Below, piece by piece: positions 42,379-50,110 of a DNA stretch of 64,000 bases (positions are counted from its first letter, which is position 1; every line of letters begins with the position of its first letter). The translations under genes and the position numbers were made by a program. The DNA is taken from assembly GCA_965232285.1 (NCBI GenBank), contig CBDDPL010000004.1, positions 6,262,001 to 6,326,000 of the forward strand. The letters are read 5' to 3'. The notes beneath the pieces are model-generated. The model did not search any database, was not told where the DNA came from, and saw nothing but the letters and a program-made list of their open reading frames with translations. This DNA is from Denitrobaculum sp965232285. GTDB lineage: Bacteria > Pseudomonadota > Alphaproteobacteria > Kiloniellales > Kiloniellaceae.

Positions 42379-44180
42379 ACCGTGTGGCTGTACAGACGGC
42401 GTCGGCACAGGCTGAAGCCTCACAGGTGGCGGCGAAGCCTTTGCAGCGAAGCTGCGCCTGCGGCGGGTCCGCCGGAATCAGTGGTCAGTGTCGGGCCTGT
42501 GCAGGTGAGAAGCGCTTTGGCATCCAGGCGAAGCTGGTGCTTGGTCAACCTGGCGACCGCTACGAACAGGAAGCCGATCGTGTCGCCGATCAGATTTTGT
42601 CCGGTCCGGTTGACTCCTCCTCGGTGACCGGGTTCAGCCGCCCCCCTTCCATTTCACCTCTTGTACAGCGGCAGCCGGAAGAGGAAGAAGAAACGCTACA
42701 GACCAAGTCGGTTACGGCCGGCATGACGTCATCTCCGACTGGCCCGACCTCGGGTGCGGCACGACAGGCGGCGCGCGCTCTGTCATCTGGGGGAGAGCCA
42801 TTATCTCTGGCGGTGCGCGACTACTTTGAGCCGCGTTTCGGCCGTGATCTGTCACATGTCCGCGTCCACACCGGGGCCGAGGCGCAGATCGCGGCTCAAG
42901 GCATCCACGCACGCGCCTATACCCTGCGCAATCACATCGCTTTTGCTTCAGGTCAATACCTCCCCAATTCGCAGGATGGCCGGCGCCTGCTGGCGCATGA
43001 GTTGACGCACACCTTCCAGCAAAGCGGAGGCCGCCCGTCCCACGCCGGCTTGATACAGCGCCAGCCGACGCGCCTTGCCGACATCCCTCAAAACGAGCGG
43101 CGGGAAATCCAGATCTCCGCCATACCCGTCGATGTTCCGGCGCAGCGCGTCACGGCCTTCTTCTCGCTTCTGAGCAGCGGCCGTCCGGGCGAAACGGCGT
43201 CGATCGGCGCCACCAACAGCTTCGAGGCGGGCATCGATCCGGCGCTGCATATCGGTCTGGGAAGTATCGGCGCCTGGCTCGGGGGCAGTACCAATGCCCT
43301 GCCGCTCAACGGCAGCATCGAGGTGGCGCTGGACCTGTCGGCCCATGGCGGCGCGCATCGGGTTTACCGCTTTACCCGTTTCACCCACACCACGGGGCGC
43401 GGCCGGAGCGCGACCAGGACGCATGTGATGCTCATCGAGGATGTCGCGCCGGCGACGACCGCGCCGGCCCAGACCAGCGTGCCGAACTCTGTGACGGTCG
43501 GGGGCGCGACCTTCACGCTTTCGGGCAATTGGGCCAACGGCGAATACGCGGTTCTGCATCAGGCCCTCAATATCCTGACGCCCGCGGCCTTGACCGCGGC
43601 CAACGGTCTGACCTTCGAACGGCGGAGCGGCAACGCGCCGGGCGGTGAGCCCGCACACTACGATCAGACCGATGACGAAGTGGAGCTGTTCGACGACAGC
43701 TTCGATACGAGTTCGCTTCGTTTCGGCGGACAGTCCCAGGCCGTGCGCGTCATTGTGCATGAAATCGGACATGCCCTGGATCTCCGCCCGCTCGAGGCGG
43801 AATGGAACCGCTTCAACAGCGGCGGCCAGACGGCAGCGGGGCGCCGGCGTCTGCTGCGGCAGCGTTCTCTCTCGGGCTCACGCTTCCAGCGGGATCAGTC
43901 CGGGAACTTCAATCAGGAAATTGCCGCGAATGACCGGGCACCGGCTTTTCGCGCGGCTGTGCGGGCCGATGGTGTCCGGGACGAGACCGGGAACCGAACC
44001 ACACCCGAAGGCACGGCGGCGACCCTCCGGCGCGGCGTTACGACCTATTCCGATACGAACTACGAAGAGCTCTTCGCGGAATCCTTCATGCTCTACATGA
44101 CCGATCCGGATGCGCTTCAAGCACTGCGTCCGCGGACCTATGCGTTTTTCCAGACAAGATACCCGAGACCGACGCCATGA
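42375..44180 (+). CDS. DUF4157 eCIS-associated putative toxin 2 with lethal-factor-like metalloprotease domain
   Basis: A 601-aa putative effector with the same front as toxin 1: C27-x-C29-x9-C39-x2-C42, DRYEQEADRVADQIL, QRQPEEEEETLQ, then the DUF4157 core closing in LLAHELTHTFQQ (His208, Glu209, His212). A beta-rich middle (about 225-370) follows. The C-terminal domain has IVHEIGHALDLRP (His462, Glu463, His466) and, about 100 residues later, YEELFAESFMLYM (Glu564, Glu565, Glu569). That spacing and E-x-F-A-E-S pattern resemble the ATLF (anthrax lethal factor-type) zinc protease family. I infer a protease cargo injected into target cells. Overlaps the 92-aa gene by 4 nt. Confidence 0.82.
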   Translation: MNRVAVQTASAQAEASQVAAKPLQRSCACGGSAGISGQCRACAGEKRFGIQAKLVLGQPGDRYEQEADRVADQILSGPVDSSSVTGFSRPPSISPLVQRQPEEEEETLQTKSVTAGMTSSPTGPTSGAARQAARALSSGGEPLSLAVRDYFEPRFGRDLSHVRVHTGAEAQIAAQGIHARAYTLRNHIAFASGQYLPNSQDGRRLLAHELTHTFQQSGGRPSHAGLIQRQPTRLADIPQNERREIQISAIPVDVPAQRVTAFFSLLSSGRPGETASIGATNSFEAGIDPALHIGLGSIGAWLGGSTNALPLNGSIEVALDLSAHGGAHRVYRFTRFTHTTGRGRSATRTHVMLIEDVAPATTAPAQTSVPNSVTVGGATFTLSGNWANGEYAVLHQALNILTPAALTAANGLTFERRSGNAPGGEPAHYDQTDDEVELFDDSFDTSSLRFGGQSQAVRVIVHEIGHALDLRPLEAEWNRFNSGGQTAAGRRRLLRQRSLSGSRFQRDQSGNFNQEIAANDRAPAFRAAVRADGVRDETGNRTTPEGTAATLRRGVTTYSDTNYEELFAESFMLYMTDPDALQALRPRTYAFFQTRYPRPTP

Positions 44181-44238
44181 AGATCGATCGAGAATTCAGA
44201 GCTGATGCACCAGAGCATCGAAGGCGAGGCAAAACAGG

Positions 44239-44895
44239 ATGACCGGTTTCCCCAGATCTCCAAAACTCACCCGTGCCGGGCTGGTTCTGATCGCGCCGGA
44301 GAGCGGTGCCATCGAACGCATCATCACCTTGCAGTACGCCGCCGAGACTCTCCAGCGGTCTCTCCAGGTGCAGTCGATCCAGGACGAGCCCGATCGTTCG
44401 CAGCCTCTGCGCCTGACCGGGCCTGCCGTTGAGACCATTACGCTGGAGGCCGAACTCGACGCCACCGACCAACTCGAGTTCCCCAGGGACAATCCGGACA
44501 CGCTCGAAGCCGGGATCTTTCCGGCTCTGTCGGCCATGGAGACCCTGCTGCATCCGACAGTCTCGCAGCTCGAACGCCAGAATGCGCAGTCCGATGCGGG
44601 CAGTTTCGAGATCACGCCTGCCGAAACGCCGCTTGCCCTGTTCATCTGGAGCCGCAATCGCATCGTACCGGTGCGGCTTTCCGACCTATCCATTACCGAA
44701 GAGTTTTTCGATCCGGCGCTCAACCCGATCCGCGCAAAGGTGAGTCTCACTCTGCGCGTTCTCAGCGTCGACGATCTCGGTTTCAAACATCGCGGCAGCG
44801 GCCTTTTCATGGCCTACCTCCAGGGCAAGGAGCAATTGGCCTCCCGCTCGGCTGCCGGACCTCTGTCTGAATTCGGAATTGGAGGCCTGCCATGA
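44239..44895 (+). CDS. CIS tube-like baseplate protein, Afp7 N-terminal domain equivalent
   Basis: A 218-aa protein resembling the contractile-injection-system tube domain of Afp7/Pvc7, which forms the collar at the bottom of the tube. LTRAGLVLIAPESGAIERIITLQY, LRLTGPAVETITLEAELDA, AMETLLHPTVSQL, PLALFIWSRNRIVPVRLSDL, and VSLTLRVLSVDDLGF are the expected beta-strand pattern. In Afp7 this domain is fused to LysM; here LysM lies in the next gene, which overlaps by 4 nt. Confidence 0.8.
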   Translation: MTGFPRSPKLTRAGLVLIAPESGAIERIITLQYAAETLQRSLQVQSIQDEPDRSQPLRLTGPAVETITLEAELDATDQLEFPRDNPDTLEAGIFPALSAMETLLHPTVSQLERQNAQSDAGSFEITPAETPLALFIWSRNRIVPVRLSDLSITEEFFDPALNPIRAKVSLTLRVLSVDDLGFKHRGSGLFMAYLQGKEQLASRSAAGPLSEFGIGGLP

Positions 44896-45251
44896 AGAAT
44901 CCCATTCAGGCCATGTTCGAAGCCGGTGTCGTGGAGCGCACCGACTTCCCGCCGGAAAGCCGTTACCACGGGGTTCCCACCAGCGTCATTGCCGGCCCGG
45001 ATGGTCGCGCGATCACCTATCTCCGGCGCCGCTTTGCGCCGCCGCCGGAAGCCTTTCATACCCAGCGTCTGCGTCGGATCCGCCAGGGCGAGCGCCTGGA
45101 TCAGATCGCTGCCGCGGAGATCGGAAATCCTGAAGCCTTCTGGATGCTCTGCGATGCGAACGGCAGTCTTTGGGCGGAAGAGCTTGAAGAAGAAGGAACG
45201 GCACTGCGTATCACTCTGCCCGCCGGCGTTCCAGGGCCAGAGGAAGGATAG
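44892..45251 (+). CDS. LysM-type tail protein (Afp7 C-terminal/gpX equivalent)
   Basis: A 119-aa protein with a short N-terminal arm and one LysM-like module (HTQRLRRIRQGERLDQIAAAE, FWMLCDANG, then TLPAG). Such tail LysM or gpX proteins sit between the tube and the hub and hold the baseplate centre, not peptidoglycan. The start overlaps the CIS-tube gene by 4 nt, and the hub gene follows after 5 nt. Confidence 0.8.
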   Translation: MKNPIQAMFEAGVVERTDFPPESRYHGVPTSVIAGPDGRAITYLRRRFAPPPEAFHTQRLRRIRQGERLDQIAAAEIGNPEAFWMLCDANGSLWAEELEEEGTALRITLPAGVPGPEEG

Positions 45252-45256
45252 ACGGC

Positions 45257-46384
45257 ATGATCAAGGGCATCGACCTTTCCGTCATGTTCGGGCCGGGTGT
45301 TCCGGTCGCCGCCCCGCGTGCCGTGGTCGATGCTCTGCAGTCGGTTTCCATTCAGGAGAATTCTGGCGAAACCCCCAGCGGTTTCGATCTCATGTTCGCG
45401 CTGGAGAAAGACTCGCCACTCAACACCATCTTCCTGCTAGCCGGCGGTGCAGCTCTGCCGATCCTGCGGGTGGCTCTGATCGCGACCATCAACGGCCGTG
45501 CGACGCCTTTGATCAACGGCGTGGTCACCAGGACAGAGTTGAGCCCCGGCAGCGGCAAGAACCCCGCCATGCTGAAGGTGATGGGCCGGGATCTGACCGC
45601 GACCATGGAGCTGTTCGACTTCTCCGGCATTCCCTATGTGGCTATGCCGCCTTTTGTGCGGATCAACCTGATCCTGGCGAAGTATGCCTGGCTGGGGGTG
45701 ATCCCGCAGGTCATTCCTTCCCTTGAAGGTCCGCCATTGCCGACGGAGAAGCTGCCGCGGCACCAGGATTCCGATCTCGCCTATATCCGGATGCTGGCGC
45801 GCGAGGCCGGCTATACCTTTTTCATGAAACCCGGACCGGCGCCGGCGACGAGCGTTGCCTATTGGGGGCCTGAAGTCCGGATTGGCGAGGTGCAGCCGGC
45901 GCTCACCATCGAATCCGGCAGTCCGACCAATGCCGAGGAACTGAGCTTCACCTTCAACAAGGACGGCACGGAAATCCCCATCGTCTTCATTCAGAACCAG
46001 TTGACCAAGGCGCCGATTCCCATCCCGATCCCCTCGGCGATCCCCTTTCATCCGCCCCTGGGCGCCATTCCGCCCTTGCCGCCAAAGATCGCGCGGCTGC
46101 GGGACACGGCGCGGCTCAATCCATTCGAGGCGTTGGTTCGGGGCTTCGCCCATGCGGCGCAGCATTCCGACGCGGTCTCGGGCAGGGGCAGGATCGACGT
46201 GGTGCGCTATGGCCGCATCCTGCGCGCCCGTTCGCTCGTCGGCGTCCGCGGCGCCGGCCAGGCCTTTGACGGCGTCCACTACGTGGAGAGCGTGACCCAT
46301 GAGCTATCGCGCGGCGCTTACAAGCAGTCATTCACCCTGAAGCGCAACGGGCTTCTGCCCACACAAGCATCGGTGCCGGCATGA
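45257..46384 (+). CDS. Baseplate hub protein (gpD/gp27-like, Afp8 N-part)
   Basis: A 375-aa late-control-D-like hub protein, trimeric in the family and matching tube symmetry to spike. FDLMFALEKDSPLNTIFLLA, RATPLINGVVTRTEL, LKVMGRDLTATMELFD, SDLAYIRMLAREAGYTFFMKPG and the late FDGVHYVESVTHELSRGAYKQSFTLKRNG fit the gp27/VgrG-N pattern. In Afp8 the hub and spike are fused; here the spike is the separate next gene, overlapping by 4 nt. Confidence 0.85.
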   Translation: MIKGIDLSVMFGPGVPVAAPRAVVDALQSVSIQENSGETPSGFDLMFALEKDSPLNTIFLLAGGAALPILRVALIATINGRATPLINGVVTRTELSPGSGKNPAMLKVMGRDLTATMELFDFSGIPYVAMPPFVRINLILAKYAWLGVIPQVIPSLEGPPLPTEKLPRHQDSDLAYIRMLAREAGYTFFMKPGPAPATSVAYWGPEVRIGEVQPALTIESGSPTNAEELSFTFNKDGTEIPIVFIQNQLTKAPIPIPIPSAIPFHPPLGAIPPLPPKIARLRDTARLNPFEALVRGFAHAAQHSDAVSGRGRIDVVRYGRILRARSLVGVRGAGQAFDGVHYVESVTHELSRGAYKQSFTLKRNGLLPTQASVPA

Positions 46385-46890
46385 CGGAAAGCTACTTCGG
46401 AAAGTATCGCGGGACGGTGGTCAACAATGTCGACCCTATGTTGACGGGACGCATACAGGCGATCGTGCCTGATGTTTCTTCGGTTGCGCTGACCTCCTGG
46501 GCCATGCCCTGTTTTCCGATGGCGGGCATTCAGACCGGCAGCATCGCCGTGCCGCCGATCGGGGCCGGGGTGTGGGTCGAGTTCGAACGCGGCGATCCGG
46601 ACTATCCGATCTGGACCGGTTGCTACTTCGGATCGGCGGCAGAGGTTCCGGTCCTGCATCAACTGACGCCGCCGGGCATGTCCGCCGTTACGATCCAGAC
46701 CCTGCTGCAGAACGGGATCACGGTGACTGACCTGCCCGGCCCGACCGGCGGCATCGTGCTCAAGACAGCGACCGGCGCCTCGCTGATCGTCAACGACACC
46801 GGCATTTACATCCAGAACGGCAAGGGCGCCTCCATTGTGATGAGCGGACCTGCCGTCACCATCAACAACGGCGCTTTGACCGTGGTTTGA
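46381..46890 (+). CDS. Baseplate spike protein with OB fold (gpV/gp5-like)
   Basis: A 169-aa protein with a gp5/gpV-type OB domain (YFGKYRGTVVNNVDPMLTGRI, IAVPPIGAGVWVEFERGDP, PIWTGCYFG). It ends in a short repetitive beta-prism region (GGIVLKTATGASLIVNDTG, GASIVMSGPAVTINNGAL), the needle under the tube. Overlaps the hub gene by 4 nt; the PAAR-like tip is 13 nt downstream. Confidence 0.9.
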   Translation: MTESYFGKYRGTVVNNVDPMLTGRIQAIVPDVSSVALTSWAMPCFPMAGIQTGSIAVPPIGAGVWVEFERGDPDYPIWTGCYFGSAAEVPVLHQLTPPGMSAVTIQTLLQNGITVTDLPGPTGGIVLKTATGASLIVNDTGIYIQNGKGASIVMSGPAVTINNGALTVV

Positions 46891-46903
46891 GGAGAAGAAG
46901 ATC

Positions 46904-47224
46904 ATGCCAGGACCCCTGCTTCATCTCGGCGCCACCGTTACCTGCAGCCACGGCGGCCAGGCGACTCCGACCACGCCTTTCCCGCGCGTCCTGCTGTCCG
47001 GACAGCCGGTTGTAACGCAGACCTCGCCCTGGGTAGTCGCCGGCTGCGGTTTCGTGCCGCCGGGCGGAAACGGTCCCTGCGTCTCCGGAACCTTTGTGGT
47101 TGCCGCGACGCGGGTCTTCGCCGGCGGCGCGCCCGTTGTTCTGCAGGACAGTGTCAGCACCTGCGTACCCACCGGGACGCCGATGCTGCCCGTTCAGGCA
47201 CAGACGCGGGTGATCGGAAGCTGA
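46904..47224 (+). CDS. PAAR-like spike tip protein
   Basis: A 106-aa small protein rich in Gly, Pro and Cys (MPGPLLHLGATVTCSHGGQA, then VVAGCGFVPPGGNGPC). Placement right after the spike and the repeated short strands fit a PAAR-like cap with several Cys/His residues that could hold a metal at the very tip (His7, Cys14, His16). The family in eCIS loci is the DUF4280/PAAR type. It would sharpen the spike and might carry cargo. Confidence 0.82.
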   Translation: MPGPLLHLGATVTCSHGGQATPTTPFPRVLLSGQPVVTQTSPWVVAGCGFVPPGGNGPCVSGTFVVAATRVFAGGAPVVLQDSVSTCVPTGTPMLPVQAQTRVIGS

Positions 47225-47228
47225 CGCC

Positions 47229-47591
47229 ATGCAGATCGACTTTCCATATCACTTCGACGGCCGCGACCGGACGGCGACGGTCAGTGAGGCCGACCACGTC
47301 CGGGACCTGATCGAACAGATCCTCTTCACCTCGCCGGGCGAGCGAGTGAACCGGCCGGAGTTCGGCGCGGGAATCCTGCAACTGGTCTTCGCCGCCGCCA
47401 GTCCCGAGGCAGCGGCCACCGCCGAATTCATGATCAAGGGCGCGCTGCAGCAGTATCTCGGACAAAGAATTCTGGTCGAGGAGGTTCGCACCGAGGCGGT
47501 GGAATCTACCCTGCGTATTCGCATCGCTTACCGCCTCCTGAGTGACGACACGCAGCAGCTTGCGGAATTCGAGATGGAGGGCGGTCCGTGA
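47229..47591 (+). CDS. Baseplate wedge protein GPW/gp25-like (Afp9 equivalent)
   Basis: A 120-aa protein of the GPW/gp25 family. The hallmark EQILFTSPGERVNRPEFGAGI is present, followed by FMIKGALQQYLGQRILVEEV. It connects sheath initiation to the baseplate wedge. Overlaps the next baseplate gene by four bases (GTGA). Confidence 0.93.
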   Translation: MQIDFPYHFDGRDRTATVSEADHVRDLIEQILFTSPGERVNRPEFGAGILQLVFAAASPEAAATAEFMIKGALQQYLGQRILVEEVRTEAVESTLRIRIAYRLLSDDTQQLAEFEMEGGP

Positions 47592-50110
47592 TCTATCATT
47601 GCTGTGATGCCCGCCGCCGGGAGCTGGTACTGGCGGACCCGGTTCTCAATGGGATCGATTTTCTGGAGGTTCTAGATCTCGAGGCGCCCCACAACACGCC
47701 GCGACAGCGCACCCTGTTGCTGCGCTTCCTGAAGCCCGCGCCGAACCTGACGCTGGACAACCTCGAACTCACCGGCGGGGAGCGGGTAACCGGGATCGGC
47801 ATTGACTGGATCACCCGTGCGGACGCGCCGGATCTCACCCTAATCGATCCGATCGAAGCGGATCTGCCGGGCTTTCTCACCGGTCTGCCGGACGCGGATC
47901 ATGTTTTGGTCTTGCGGACCGATTCTAACGGCGACTACGCGACCTACAGCCTGCGTCTCGTGGCCACCGCCGGGGCGCTGTCGCCGCCGCCGGGTATCGA
48001 CCGCCTGCTCGCGCTGGTTAACTTCTCCTTCAAAGTCGAATGTCCGACCGATTTCGACTGCGCCCCGCGCAACGACTGCCCGGAAGAGGTGCCGGCCATA
48101 CCGGACATCTCCTATCTGGCCAAGGACTATCAGAGCTTCCGGCGCCTCATGCTGAATCGCATGGCGCAGATCATGCCAGACTGGCGGGAGCGCAATGTTG
48201 CGGATCTTGGGGTGACGCTCGTCGAGCTGTTGGCTTTCACCGGTGACCGCTTGAGCTACGCCCAGGACGCGGTTGCGACCGAAAGCTATCTCGCCACCGC
48301 GCGCCGCCGTTCTTCGGTGCGCCGCCACGCCCGCCTGGTCGACTATCGGATGCATGACGGCGGAAACGCGCGTGTCTGGGTGCAGATCGATGTGGATGTG
48401 GACGGTGTAACCATCTGGCAAAACGAAGAACGCTTTTTGACCCGGCTGCCGGGCCTCGAGCCGGTTGTCGCACCCGGAGACGAAGAGCGGGTTCTGAACC
48501 GCGAACCGCTGGTTTTCGAACCCCTGCAGGATAAGGAACTCTTTGCTGCCCACAACGCTATGGACTTTTACGAGTGGGGCGATGCCGATTGCTGCCTGCC
48601 CAAGGGCGCAACCCGTGCGACCCTGGCCGGCGACTTCCCCGATCTCGCGGTTGGCGACGTGCTGATCTTCGAGGAGCGGGTCGGACCGCGCACCGGACAG
48701 GCGGCCGATGCGGATCCGAACCTTCGTCACCCGGTAAGGCTCTGCGCGCTGGAGAGCGGCCTGACCGATGACTTGACCGGTGATGATATCACCGAGATCC
48801 GCTGGGCTGAAGAAGACGCTCTGCCATTCCCTCTTTGCATTTCATCGACATTGGATGATTCGGTGGGCGGTGGACCGGTGACCCGAGTTTCGCACGCGCT
48901 GGGGAACGTCGTTCTGGCCGACCATGGGCGGACGATTGAGGGCGAAGAACTGGCCCGGGTGCCCCTGCCGCATTTAAGCCTGGTGCCCGAACCCTCCAAT
49001 GACACCTGCGAGCGGGCCGATCCCGTGCCCCTGCCGGTCCGCTACCGCCCCCCTCTCTCGCTTGGGCCCGTGACGCAGGTTTCGCCGGGCTATGATCCGG
49101 ATGAGAGTCCCTCCGCTTTCGCGGCCTTGGATCAGCGGATCGACAACCGGCGGCCGGCGGTGGCTCTGGATGACGATCTGACGCCATCGGAACGCTGGCT
49201 GGCGCGCCAGGATCTTTTGCAGTCCTTTCCGGATGATCGCCATTTTGTAGTTGAGACGGAGCGCGATGGCCGGGCGCGCCTGCGTTTCGGCGACGATTTG
49301 AATGGGCGCCGTCCCAATGCGCGCACCGGCTTCACGGCCTCCTACCGGGTCGGTAACGGAGCCGCCGGTAATATCGGTGCGGATGCCCTGCGCCATGTGG
49401 TGACCGATCAGGGTGGCGTTGTCGCGCTCCGCAACCCCTTGCCCGCAACCGGTGGTGCCGAGCCCGAGAGCCTGGAGGAGGTACGTCAGGCCGCGCCCTA
49501 CGCTTACCGCCGTCAGGAGCGGGCTGTCACGCCGGAGGACTATGCGGAGATGGCCCGGCGCCATCCCGACGTGCAACGGGCGGCCGCGACCTTCCGCTGG
49601 AACGGACATGGACATACGGTCTTCGTGACCGTGGACCGCTTCGGCGGCCGGCCCGTCACAGCGGAGTTCGAGGCTGATCTGCGCCTGTTCCTCGATCGCT
49701 TCCGCATGGCCGGCTACGACCTCGAAATCGACTCGCCACGCTTTGTCGCTCTGGAACTCGGTCTCTTTGTTTGTGCAAGCCCGGATCACTTCCGCTCAGA
49801 GGTCCGGCGCGAGATCCTTGAGGTGCTTGGCACTGGCCGGAGCAGCGGCAGCAAGCTCGGTCATTTTCATCCGGACAACTTGAGTTTCGGCGAAGCGCTT
49901 TACCTGAGCCCCATCTATGCCGCCGTGATGGCGGTCGAAGGCGTGACCTCGGTCAAGGCGACGCGCTTCCGTCGTCGCGGCACCACGACCACCACGCCGC
50001 TCAAGGACGGCGTTATCGAGCTGGGCCGGCTGGAAATCGCGCAGCTCGAAAACAATCCCAACTTTCCCGAACGTGGATCCATCACCATAGAAATGGGAGG
50101 CGGGAAGTGA
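47588..50110 (+). CDS. Baseplate J-like wedge protein 1 (Afp11-like)
   Basis: An 840-aa putative baseplate assembly protein. IYHCCDARRRELVLADPVLNGI at the start, a CPTDFDCAP-type Cys segment, SYLAKDYQSFRRLMLNRM and NVADLGVTLVELLAFTGDRLSY are typical of this family. The gpJ-like C-terminal third has RLRFGDDLNGRRPNARTGF, ASYRVGNGAAGNIGADAL and AVTPEDYAEMARRHPDVQRA. Starts with GTG overlapping the gp25 stop by 4 nt. It builds the baseplate wedge with the next gene product. Confidence 0.9.
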   Translation: MIYHCCDARRRELVLADPVLNGIDFLEVLDLEAPHNTPRQRTLLLRFLKPAPNLTLDNLELTGGERVTGIGIDWITRADAPDLTLIDPIEADLPGFLTGLPDADHVLVLRTDSNGDYATYSLRLVATAGALSPPPGIDRLLALVNFSFKVECPTDFDCAPRNDCPEEVPAIPDISYLAKDYQSFRRLMLNRMAQIMPDWRERNVADLGVTLVELLAFTGDRLSYAQDAVATESYLATARRRSSVRRHARLVDYRMHDGGNARVWVQIDVDVDGVTIWQNEERFLTRLPGLEPVVAPGDEERVLNREPLVFEPLQDKELFAAHNAMDFYEWGDADCCLPKGATRATLAGDFPDLAVGDVLIFEERVGPRTGQAADADPNLRHPVRLCALESGLTDDLTGDDITEIRWAEEDALPFPLCISSTLDDSVGGGPVTRVSHALGNVVLADHGRTIEGEELARVPLPHLSLVPEPSNDTCERADPVPLPVRYRPPLSLGPVTQVSPGYDPDESPSAFAALDQRIDNRRPAVALDDDLTPSERWLARQDLLQSFPDDRHFVVETERDGRARLRFGDDLNGRRPNARTGFTASYRVGNGAAGNIGADALRHVVTDQGGVVALRNPLPATGGAEPESLEEVRQAAPYAYRRQERAVTPEDYAEMARRHPDVQRAAATFRWNGHGHTVFVTVDRFGGRPVTAEFEADLRLFLDRFRMAGYDLEIDSPRFVALELGLFVCASPDHFRSEVRREILEVLGTGRSSGSKLGHFHPDNLSFGEALYLSPIYAAVMAVEGVTSVKATRFRRRGTTTTTPLKDGVIELGRLEIAQLENNPNFPERGSITIEMGGGK

